From Prevotellaceae bacterium UBA6417 (lineage in GTDB: Bacteria; Bacteroidota; Bacteroidia; Bacteroidales; Bacteroidaceae), in assembly GCA_002439755.1 (NCBI GenBank), contig DJPH01000056.1:1-47576 (forward strand): a stretch of 47,576 nt of DNA, in the 5' to 3' direction. The notes beneath the pieces were generated by a model. The model saw nothing but the letters and a program-made list of their open reading frames with translations. It searched no databases and was not told the DNA's origin. Position 1 is the stretch's first letter; every line of letters begins with the position of its first letter. Below are positions 16,702 to 23,815 of this stretch, in pieces. The position numbers and the translations under genes are program-made.

Positions 16702-19041
16702 TTAATTATTCTTATTTGTATGCGCCTTCGCTGCCTGCACGTCTTTCTTTACAGGCTTCTTTTCAACAGTTTTTCGGGGTTGCACCGCTCTTTGATTTGC
16801 ACTGTCTTTATGAGCGGCACTTGCCGGAAGTATCTTGTGCAATGAATCCGGGCGAACGGCTGTCACTTCCTTTTTTTTATTTTGAGATTCTGATTGCAAT
16901 TTCAAACGAATCGTCTCTCCTTTTATCAAACGATGTCCTTCAGGCAAGGACTGCTGCACTACGGTTCCGACACCGCTCATCCTCACGCGCAAGCCCATCT
17001 TTTCCATTAGATAGAGTGCATCCCGTGCTCCCATCCCTACAACATTCGGGACGATCTTTTTGTTTATTTCTGAAGGGAAAAGTCTGACATCCTGCCGCTC
17101 GGTCACGGCACGTCCCCAGACGAAGCCTTCCGAGTCGCTCCAATCTGTTGCTCTTGCCACATTCAAATCCTTTAAGACATTATCGGCATATCGCAGATTA
17201 CCGCGTTCCACCGTTGGAAGATGCGGATGAAGTGTATCTGCCAATGATGCCAAATCTCTTTTTAAGGTATGCGACATTATCATTTCGGCAATTTGTCTGA
17301 ATACCGGGCCGCATTGCGCTCCGCCCGATGCCGGCAAACCGTGTTTCTGTATGCATACTATGCAGCTGTATTCCGGAGCCTCCGCAGGAAAATATCCGGC
17401 AAAAGATACGAGATAGTCACCCGACCGGCCGCTTTTGTTCCAGACTTGTGCCGTTCCGGTCTTCCCTGCCACCTTGACAAGTTTGGAACGGGCACCTTTC
17501 CCAAGTCCCCGACTGACAACTCTCTCCAAGCATATCTGAATGTTTTTCAGCGCTTGAGGAGAACACATTTGCTCACGCACCACTTGAGGCGGATATTCTT
17601 GAATCACTTCGCCGTTGCGCATTGCGGCCGTGACAAAACGCGGACGCATCATCCGCCCGTTATTGGCCACGCCATTATAGAAATTCAAAACGCTAATGGG
17701 TGGAACCTGGCTTTCATAACCGATGCTCATCCAGGCCAATGCAGTCTTTGACCAATTGCTCCGGTTTTTATTCGGACGGCGTATTCGCGGAGGTGTATAG
17801 CCGGGAATATCCAGATGAAGGTCTTCGGCCACGCCTATCCTGTAAAGTCCGTTGACAAATTGTTCGGGATGATTATGATAATTACGGTCTATCAGCACGC
17901 TGACACCGATGTTTGACGATTGTTCCAGACATTCCGAGACACTGAGCATCTGATACCCTCCGCGATGCCAGTTGTGGTCTTTCATCTTCCTGCCATACAT
18001 CATCTTTATGCCATTGCAGCAATCCACATATTCGTTCATACGGATTTTCTTGTCGTCAAAGGCCACCATAAACGACATGGGTTTAAATACGGAACCGGGC
18101 TCCATCAAGTTGCTTACAGCTTGGTTCCTCACCTCGCGATACTCGCCATCGCTGCAACGGGTCATGTTTACTATGGCTTTCACATCACCGGTCTTGACTT
18201 CCATCAAGATGACAATGCCCACTTCTCCATTAACCGTCTCTTCCTTGAGCTTGTCGACAATGGCTTTTTCACAGAAATCCTGCATTTTCACATCTATGGT
18301 TGTCACCAGATCGGCACCATTCACCGGCGGCACATCTTCGATTGGCAAATAGCAGTTTCTCACTTTTTGCTTATGCACCAGTCCGGGTTTTCCACGCAAG
18401 AGCGTATCGAATGCCAGTTGCAACCCTGATCGGGCTGAATCTTTCCCGGGATACAAATCACCGATAGTTCTTGAAGCCAAAGAGCCGAAAGGCTTCTTTA
18501 TCTCATTGAATTCTTCTGCATGGAAACCGCTTCTGTTCACTCCTTTATTAAACAACGGCAATGATTTCACTTCCTTGTAGTCGATGAATGATATGCGCTT
18601 CGGGTATAACAGCCAATGGCGGCTTTTCTTTGCCATTCCCTCTTCAATACGCGAGCGATACCACCCCACCGGCTTGGCGGGAAGAATCCGGTTCAGTCCT
18701 ATGCAGATACTGTCCATCTTGACCCTCAAAAGAGAATCGCGTTCGGCTTGGATTTTTACTTGCCTCGCACTGTCGCTTTCCACCACGACATAATCCATGT
18801 AAATCTTATATTCAGGTAAAGAAGTTGCCAGCAACTGCCCATCAGCCGAAAAGATATTTCCACGAGTTGGCTTTACCACCACATTTTCCTTTACAAAACG
18901 CTCGCTCAGTGCTTTCCACTGGTCACGTTGCATAAACATGATATAGGCGGCTTTACCTAAAATCAGAATTCCAATCAAGGTAAACAAAAACGCTATTACA
19001 TGAAAGCGGCTTATTACTTGTTTGTTAGGAAATCTCTTCAT
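16702..19041 (-). CDS. ftsI: Division transpeptidase FtsI (PBP3) with C-terminal PASTA domain
   Basis: FtsI cross-links septal peptidoglycan. The 779-residue class B penicillin-binding protein has one N-terminal membrane span (about residues 14-34), a PBP dimer domain, and the transpeptidase domain with all three active-site motifs: SVFK (Ser317-Lys320), SSN (375-377) and KTGT (527-530). A PASTA-type domain follows (about 672-725, VPNVVGMGARDALYLMEKMG), then a basic lysine/alanine-rich tail. The start overlaps the ftsL-like stop by 4 bases, so the two are translationally coupled. Confidence 0.95.
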   Translation of the reverse strand: MKRFPNKQVISRFHVIAFLFTLIGILILGKAAYIMFMQRDQWKALSERFVKENVVVKPTRGNIFSADGQLLATSLPEYKIYMDYVVVESDSARQVKIQAERDSLLRVKMDSICIGLNRILPAKPVGWYRSRIEEGMAKKSRHWLLYPKRISFIDYKEVKSLPLFNKGVNRSGFHAEEFNEIKKPFGSLASRTIGDLYPGKDSARSGLQLAFDTLLRGKPGLVHKQKVRNCYLPIEDVPPVNGADLVTTIDVKMQDFCEKAIVDKLKEETVNGEVGIVILMEVKTGDVKAIVNMTRCSDGEYREVRNQAVSNLMEPGSVFKPMSFMVAFDDKKIRMNEYVDCCNGIKMMYGRKMKDHNWHRGGYQMLSVSECLEQSSNIGVSVLIDRNYHNHPEQFVNGLYRIGVAEDLHLDIPGYTPPRIRRPNKNRSNWSKTALAWMSIGYESQVPPISVLNFYNGVANNGRMMRPRFVTAAMRNGEVIQEYPPQVVREQMCSPQALKNIQICLERVVSRGLGKGARSKLVKVAGKTGTAQVWNKSGRSGDYLVSFAGYFPAEAPEYSCIVCIQKHGLPASGGAQCGPVFRQIAEMIMSHTLKRDLASLADTLHPHLPTVERGNLRYADNVLKDLNVARATDWSDSEGFVWGRAVTERQDVRLFPSEINKKIVPNVVGMGARDALYLMEKMGLRVRMSGVGTVVQQSLPEGHRLIKGETIRLKLQSESQNKKKEVTAVRPDSLHKILPASAAHKDSANQRAVQPRKTVEKKPVKKDVQAAKAHTNKNN

Positions 19042-19574
19042 TCGGGCTCTTCGTTTATTTTGATTACATAAGGCGGCTGAGCCGAGATGTTCAACATGCT
19101 GTCACGCGTGTTTTTCAGAAACTCTATCACTTTGCTTTCCCTCGTACGTTGCAACAATTGCGAAGAACGGGTCATCGATTCATACCTGATTTCCGCAAGT
19201 TCCTTTTTCAAGGAATTTATTTTTATCATCGACTGCTGCGACATGTACCTGTTCGTTATATAGGCTATGATCATCAATACTATCACAACAATAAAAAGCA
19301 CCTGATGTTTTATCCATGCAGCCGTCAATATATCCCCGCCTAAAACCGACCCGAACGACAGATTCACCTTTTCATCATCGTCGTCGGTCAAGGCGTCCAT
19401 CATCTTTTGAGCACTGGTCTGCTCTTCTGCATGAACATCTGTTGTATTGCCTATTCCATCATCTTTTTCCTGCCGGATGTCTTCTGACGGGCTTTCAGGA
19501 ACCTCGTCCTTTAGTTCGTCCGCAGTAGGAAGCAACTCATCCAAAAAGCTGTCATCAGTTTTCCTGTTAGTCAT
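19038..19574 (-). CDS. FtsL-like cell division protein with acidic N-terminal extension
   Basis: This 178-residue single-span protein sits in the ftsL position between rsmH and ftsI and overlaps both (8 and 4 bases). A hydrophobic segment at about residues 93-111 (QVLFIVVIVLMIIAYITNRY) is followed by a short coiled coil (SLKKELAEIRYESMTRSSQL), as in FtsL, which recruits FtsI and FtsW through a complex with FtsB and FtsQ. About 80 residues precede the span and are rich in Asp/Glu, including DDDDE; they are predicted to be disordered and cytoplasmic. That is much longer than the few tens of residues in most FtsL proteins. Identity rests mainly on position and topology. Confidence 0.8.
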   Translation of the reverse strand: MTNRKTDDSFLDELLPTADELKDEVPESPSEDIRQEKDDGIGNTTDVHAEEQTSAQKMMDALTDDDDEKVNLSFGSVLGGDILTAAWIKHQVLFIVVIVLMIIAYITNRYMSQQSMIKINSLKKELAEIRYESMTRSSQLLQRTRESKVIEFLKNTRDSMLNISAQPPYVIKINEEPE

Positions 19575-20505
19575 CTTCGCCTCCTTTCTTGAATTCCACC
19601 CGCTCTGCTATACGCAACTTGGCGCTTCTGCTCCGCGGATTTTCCATTTCTTCCTCGGCATCAGGCAAAATCACTCTGTTATTAACCGGTTTTAACGGAC
19701 TCAAGACATTTCCATAAAAGTCTTTCTCGACTTTGCCATTGGCATTTCCCGACCGCATATAATTCTTTACTATACGATCCTCCAACGAATGATATGTCAG
19801 GACCACCAAACGGCCGCCGGGCTTGAGCAGTGCTATCGCGGCATCGAGCAATTCGCACAAAGCATCCAACTCATGGTTGACTTCCAACCGCAACGCCTGA
19901 AAAACCTTGGCCATTTCCTTCTTTTCCCGTGCCTTCGCCAACAACGGTGAAACTATCGCAACAAAGTCGTCCACCGTCCGTATTTCCTTTTCCCTTCGTC
20001 GCTGCACAATCGCTGAAGCCAGACGGCGAGCATTGCGCATCTCACCATACAAAAAAAACAGTTGGGACAGACGCTCTTCACTATATGTATTCACAACATC
20101 GGCCGCCGAAACGGTTGCGTCCCGATTCATACGCATGTCCAACGGGCCATTCTGCCGAAACGAGAAGCCTCTGGCGGCTTCATCGAAATGATGGCTCGAA
20201 ACACCCAAATCGGCTAAAATCCCGTCTAACCGAGACACACCGTAGTAACGCATCCAATTGGCCATAAAACGAAAATTTGAATGCACAAAGACGAAACGTT
20301 CGTCATCAGGAACATTTGCCAAAGCGTCTACATCCTGATCGAAGCCATACAGCCGGCCTCCACCGGCCATTTCGGCCAATATGGCACGGCTATGCCCTCC
20401 ACCGCCGAAAGTGGCATCGGCATATATACCTGTAGGACAAATAGCAAGTCCTTTCACGCTCTCTTTCAACAGTACTGGTACATGATAGGTTCCGGCATTT
20501 TTCAT
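19567..20505 (-). CDS. rsmH: 16S rRNA (cytosine1402-N4)-methyltransferase
   Basis: RsmH (MraW) methylates N4 of C1402 in the 16S rRNA P-site using S-adenosylmethionine. The 312-residue protein starts YHVPVLLKESVKGL and has the SAM-binding motif DATFGGGGHSRAIL at residues 30-43, LADLGVSSHHFDEAARGFSF in the core, and RLVVLTYHSLEDRIVKNY near the C-terminus, all characteristic. The start overlaps the mraZ stop by 4 bases (20502-20505). Confidence 0.97.
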   Translation of the reverse strand: MKNAGTYHVPVLLKESVKGLAICPTGIYADATFGGGGHSRAILAEMAGGGRLYGFDQDVDALANVPDDERFVFVHSNFRFMANWMRYYGVSRLDGILADLGVSSHHFDEAARGFSFRQNGPLDMRMNRDATVSAADVVNTYSEERLSQLFFLYGEMRNARRLASAIVQRRREKEIRTVDDFVAIVSPLLAKAREKKEMAKVFQALRLEVNHELDALCELLDAAIALLKPGGRLVVLTYHSLEDRIVKNYMRSGNANGKVEKDFYGNVLSPLKPVNNRVILPDAEEEMENPRSRSAKLRIAERVEFKKGGEDD

Positions 20506-20948
20506 ATTCCCGACATCATTATTCGTTCCATTTCCGTTTCAAGATTCACATTCTCGGCCTCGCTGTCATTCTTCTCTTTGGCCCAAATCTCGATAGTCTC
20601 ATCCATTCCTATAAAAACAACGCTTTGAATGATAGCAGCCATCTTCAGATAACGTTTGGGAATCAGGAAACGGCCATTTCCATCCAACGACAGCCACTCA
20701 ACATCTTTCACGAATTGGCGAAACAGTTGCTGTTCTTTCTTATTCCATACACTGAGACGCGCATGCAACTCATCCAACCGATGGTTCCAAACCGTTTCGG
20801 GATAAATCACCAGACAATCCTCATACAAATCTTTACGCAAAATCAAGCGTTCTTCATTACCAGCCTGCAATATCCTACGGAACTGGGCAGGAAGGAATAC
20901 ACGTCCTTTCTGATCCACTTTTGCTTCTATTGTTCCTATAAATCGCAT
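20502..20948 (-). CDS. mraZ: Transcriptional regulator MraZ
   Basis: MraZ is a ring-forming DNA-binding protein with two AbrB-like domains that controls the dcw operon it heads. I chose the ATG at 20948, giving 148 residues, because the product then begins MRFIGTIEAKVDQKGRVFLP, the family's start. The frame is open for another 100 codons upstream, but these run through the promoter and have no homologous character. The first domain carries KVDQKGRVFLPAQFR and the second SLDGNGRFLIPKRY, both DxxGR-type motifs used for DNA contact. Confidence 0.95.
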   Translation of the reverse strand: MRFIGTIEAKVDQKGRVFLPAQFRRILQAGNEERLILRKDLYEDCLVIYPETVWNHRLDELHARLSVWNKKEQQLFRQFVKDVEWLSLDGNGRFLIPKRYLKMAAIIQSVVFIGMDETIEIWAKEKNDSEAENVNLETEMERIMMSGI

Positions 20949-20977
20949 GTTGCTTCCGATGTAACGCTTTTGACGAA

Positions 20978-20985
20978 CAAAAGTA
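20978..20985 (-). promoter_or_regulatory. -7 promoter box of the dcw operon
   Basis: On the minus strand this is TACTTTTG, matching TAnnTTTG, 29 bases before the mraZ ATG. The -33 position holds no TTTG and is instead occupied by the MraZ-like repeats. Confidence 0.55.
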
Positions 20986-20992
20986 CGCAATT

Positions 20993-21008
20993 CTCCACAA
21001 TTCACCAC
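20993..21008 (-). promoter_or_regulatory. Candidate MraZ boxes
   Basis: Read on the minus strand, GTGGTG and GTGGAG (21008-21003 and 20998-20993) are direct repeats spaced exactly 10 bp apart, each followed by AATT. Known MraZ operators are direct repeats of a short G-rich box with about 10-bp periodicity just upstream of mraZ. Position, phasing and sequence fit autoregulation; binding is inferred. Confidence 0.5.
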
Positions 21009-21325
21009 ATTTTTCAATAAAAAAAGCAAGACAAAACCTCCTTCATTCATCAGCAATAGCAAAAATCTCATTATAAGAGATTTGTAAGAAACAATCCAAG
21101 TGGAGTAAACGATTGCGAACATCCGTACTGCTTCGGCATTTGTTCTTGGACGAGACATACAAAAACCGAGCTGCCGCAGCAACCTTTTTGACTCCAACGG
21201 CATGACCGGTTTTTTACACTTATGCATTTTCGTGACTATGATAAGCATCGATTTTCAAGAGCTTCATCAGATATTTATAACTGGTGTGGATAAGAAAACT
21301 TTCAATGGAGTTTTTATCTGTACAT

Positions 21326-21357
21326 AAAAAGGAGACGCGATAACACATCGCATCTCC
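21326..21357 (-). terminator. Terminator of asnB
   Basis: On the minus strand an 11-position stem with one mismatch (GGAGATGCGAT with ATCGCGTCTCC) and loop GTGTT is followed by TTTTTAT. It lies about 130 bases after the asnB stop. Confidence 0.75.
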
Positions 21358-21485
21358 CAATTCTAAAACCGGCTAATTATAAATTCTGTAACCAATACAG
21401 AACACAATAAGTAGAATTTACACAAGTCTTGATTGAATCATTTTAAAAAGAATTACTCCGCCGGTTTTCAGTATGATAAAAACAT

Positions 21486-23165
21486 TTAGCGTATAACTTC
21501 AGAATCTGCATATTGATGAACGTCTTTCACTGCACGGCCACTCGGTTCGTTCATATCCTTGAAACACTTGTCCCACTCAAGGGCTTCGGCCGTCGAACAA
21601 GCGACGCTGGGAACACTCGGCACACTGCGAGCTGCACTTTCGCTTGGAAAATGCTCCTCAAAGATGGTCCGGTAAAAATATTCCTCTTTATTACGCGGCG
21701 GATTGATTGGGAAACGTTCCGAGGCATGTGCCATTTCATCGTCCGACACTGCTGCCGAAGTCATTGCCTTGAGCGTATCAATCCAACTATAGCCTACACC
21801 ATCGCTGAACTGCTCTTTCTGTCTCCATGCGACACTTTCAGGCAGCATATCGGAGAATGCTTCACGCACAATTTTCTTTTCGATGGTTTTTCCGGGACAC
21901 ATCTTGCTGGCCGGATTCAAGCGCATGGCCACATCCAAGAACTCTTTGTCAAGGAAAGGCACACGTCCTTCAACGCCCCAGGCTGCCAAGCTTTTGTTGG
22001 CACGCAAACAATCATATTGATACAACTTGCCGAGTTTCCTGACAGTTTCTTCATGAAAAGCTTTGGGCGACGGAGCTTTGTGGAAATACAGGTAACCGCC
22101 AAACACTTCATCGGCACCTTCACCGCTCAATACCATCTTGATGCCCATGCTCTTGATAAAACGAGCCAGCAAATACATGGGCGTTGATGCTCTGACCGTC
22201 GTAACATCGTAGGTTTCTATATAGTAGATTACATCCCGCAATGCGTCTATGCCTTCCTGAATCGTATAATTGATTTCATGGTGAACCGTCCCGATATACT
22301 TGGCCACTTCGGCCGCTTTAGCCAAATCGGGCGCACCTTTCAGACCAACGGCAAATGAATGAAGCTGAGGCCACCAGGCACCCGACCTGCCGTCTGTCTC
22401 TATCCGTTTTGAAGAGAACTTCTGAGCTACCGCCGAAATCACGGAACTGTCCAATCCGCCTGACAGCAGAACGCCATACGGCACATCGCACATCAATTGG
22501 CGCTTGACCGCACTTTCCAAGGCGTCATGTACAGACTCGACCGAAGACGGATTGTCCTTGACATTGTCATAATCAAACCAGTCACGTTTGTACCAACGAA
22601 CCATCTTGCCTTCACTTCCCAGATAGTAATGACCCGGCAAAAACGGTTCATAGGAATCACACTGCCCTTCAAGAGCCTTCAATTCGCTTGCCACGTAAAT
22701 CTTCCCGTCGGCATCACGTCCTATATATAATGGTATAACTCCTATTGGGTCGCGAGCTATCAGAAAATCGTCTTTTTCTTCATCATACAGGGCAAAGGCG
22801 AATATTCCGTTCAAGTCTTCCAAAAAACCGACGCCTTTTTCCCTGTACAAAGGAAGTATTACTTCACAATCGGAACCGGTTTGAAACTCATACTTCCCGG
22901 CATAACGTCTCCGGATATCCATATGATTGTAAATCTCTCCGTTCACAGCCAGAATCTGTTTCTTGTCCGGACTGAACAAAGGCTGGCGACCGGATGTCGG
23001 ATCGACAATCGACAACCGTTCATGAGCCAGAATGGCTGTCGTACCTTCATAGATGCCACTCCAATCGGGACCACGATGACGTATCTTAGCCGACATTTTC
23101 AAGGCCTTGGCACGCAGTGCACCTGTCGGCCCCTTTATATTGAAAATCCCAACGATTCCACACAT
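21486..23165 (-). CDS. asnB: Asparagine synthetase B (glutamine-hydrolysing)
   Basis: AsnB makes asparagine from aspartate, ATP and glutamine. The N-terminal class II glutamine amidotransferase domain starts MCGIVG, with Cys2 as the catalytic nucleophile after Met removal. The synthetase domain has the pyrophosphate loop SGGLDSS at about residues 233-239, followed by the conserved MVLSGEGADEVFGGYLYF. At 559 residues it is near the usual 554. The gene is monocistronic: it has its own promoter (23234-23264) and terminator (21326-21357). No asparagine-rich leader peptide is visible. Confidence 0.96.
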   Translation of the reverse strand: MCGIVGIFNIKGPTGALRAKALKMSAKIRHRGPDWSGIYEGTTAILAHERLSIVDPTSGRQPLFSPDKKQILAVNGEIYNHMDIRRRYAGKYEFQTGSDCEVILPLYREKGVGFLEDLNGIFAFALYDEEKDDFLIARDPIGVIPLYIGRDADGKIYVASELKALEGQCDSYEPFLPGHYYLGSEGKMVRWYKRDWFDYDNVKDNPSSVESVHDALESAVKRQLMCDVPYGVLLSGGLDSSVISAVAQKFSSKRIETDGRSGAWWPQLHSFAVGLKGAPDLAKAAEVAKYIGTVHHEINYTIQEGIDALRDVIYYIETYDVTTVRASTPMYLLARFIKSMGIKMVLSGEGADEVFGGYLYFHKAPSPKAFHEETVRKLGKLYQYDCLRANKSLAAWGVEGRVPFLDKEFLDVAMRLNPASKMCPGKTIEKKIVREAFSDMLPESVAWRQKEQFSDGVGYSWIDTLKAMTSAAVSDDEMAHASERFPINPPRNKEEYFYRTIFEEHFPSESAARSVPSVPSVACSTAEALEWDKCFKDMNEPSGRAVKDVHQYADSEVIR

Positions 23166-23233
23166 ATACTATTCTTTTTCTACTATTCAACTTTTTTCGA
23201 CCCGGCATTGCCAAGTCTTATCCTTATGCGTTG

Positions 23234-23264
23234 CAAAAGTAAGCAGTTTTTCATTCACAGACAA
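23234..23264 (-). promoter_or_regulatory. Promoter of asnB
   Basis: On the minus strand, TTG (23264-23262, within CTTG), a 20-base spacer, and TACTTTTG (23241-23234) form a Bacteroidetes promoter with one mismatch in the -33 element. The predicted leader is about 60 bases. Confidence 0.65.
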
Positions 23265-23371
23265 GAAAAACAGAAATTTTGTTCGATTTATCACTGAAAT
23301 ACTTGAAAAACGACACAGAAACCCTGCGTTTTGTTTACTATTTGTATCAAAACAGCACCAAAAAGACAGGC

Positions 23372-23402
23372 AAAAAAATAGTGGATTCCCGAAAGAATCC
23401 AC
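23372..23402 (-). terminator. Intrinsic terminator of the candidate small RNA
   Basis: On the minus strand, GTGGATTC, loop TTTCGG and GAATCCAC form a perfect 8-bp hairpin followed by TA and seven T residues (23378-23372). It is oriented to end a minus-strand transcript before the asnB promoter. Confidence 0.8.
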
Positions 23403-23519
23403 GTAATTTTAAAAAAGCAAATAAAGTTGCGTACCGTGTAATCTCTACAAAGCACGAACACAAACGAACCTCAAACTATCTATTGTTATCATTTTACTAT
23501 GACTAATTCACTTTGTATT
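23372..23519 (-). ncRNA. Candidate small RNA of about 145 nt
   Basis: A complete promoter (23525-23556) and a Rho-independent terminator (23372-23402) on the same strand bracket about 145 bases with no gene. The predicted RNA begins near 23519 and ends in the T tract at 23372. It could encode only a 15-codon peptide (ATG at 23492, MITIDSLRFV...). That peptide has no asparagine codons, which argues against an asnB attenuation leader. I do not recognise the RNA as any known family, and expression is not shown by sequence. Alternatives are a leader for readthrough into asnB or a short peptide gene. Confidence 0.55.
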
Positions 23520-23524
23520 CGATG

Positions 23525-23556
23525 CAAAAGTAGTTACTTTTTCATTATCTGCCAAA
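23525..23556 (-). promoter_or_regulatory. Promoter of the candidate small RNA
   Basis: On the minus strand, TTTG (23556-23553), a 20-base spacer, and TACTTTTG (23532-23525) match both consensus elements without mismatch. The 30 bases at 23517-23546 match the asnB promoter region 23226-23255 at 24 positions. Confidence 0.7.
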
Positions 23557-23754
23557 TCTTGGACGATTTTTCGGCGTCTACGGCTCAAAAATCACATAAA
23601 ATCGCTACGAATAGCCTGACACAGGTCGCACATTTGCAGTAAATCCGCAGAATTGATGGCCCGGCAGAAAGCCAAAAGACCCGAATACGGATAAAACAAC
23701 GATGAATTCCAACAACTTTCCGGCTTTTCGGATATGAAATTCGTTGTTTTTGCC

Positions 23755-23762
23755 TACTTTTG
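23755..23762 (+). promoter_or_regulatory. -7 promoter box of the fimbrillin-like gene
   Basis: TACTTTTG matches TAnnTTTG and lies 53 bases before the start codon. No consensus -33 element is seen. Confidence 0.4.
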
Positions 23763-23815
23763 TAGTTATTATTGATGTCAAGATATTGCATCCTCAAACA
23801 AAACAAGCATAACAC

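Larger units (their letters stand above)
20949..21485. other. Intergenic region between mraZ and asnB
   Basis: These 537 bases contain the dcw -7 box and two candidate MraZ boxes next to mraZ, and the asnB terminator (21326-21357) at the other end. In between is a structured stretch at 21161-21214 (AAAAACCG pairing with CGGTTTTT, enclosing the palindrome GCTGCCGCAGC). I see no credible gene; the open extension of mraZ is discussed there. Confidence 0.6.
23166..23815. other. Intergenic region between asnB and the fimbrillin-like gene
   Basis: These 650 bases lie between divergent genes. They contain the asnB promoter, a second and closely similar minus-strand promoter 291 bp further out, a minus-strand terminator between the two, and the -7 box of the fimbrillin-like gene. 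The second promoter and the terminator frame a candidate small RNA, listed separately. No protein-coding gene is supported. Confidence 0.7.

Noticed and set aside
20949..21248. 100-codon in-frame upstream extension of mraZ
   Set aside because: MraZ proteins begin at the MRFIG segment. The extension covers the -7 box and candidate operators and has no family-like sequence.
23447..23494. 15-codon peptide inside the candidate small RNA, considered as an asnB attenuation leader
   Set aside because: It has no asparagine codons, and asnB has its own promoter downstream of the terminator.
23585..23815. 76-codon minus-strand ORF upstream of the fimbrillin-like gene
   Set aside because: It covers the promoter region of the fimbrillin-like gene and has no domain, ribosome-binding site or conserved look.
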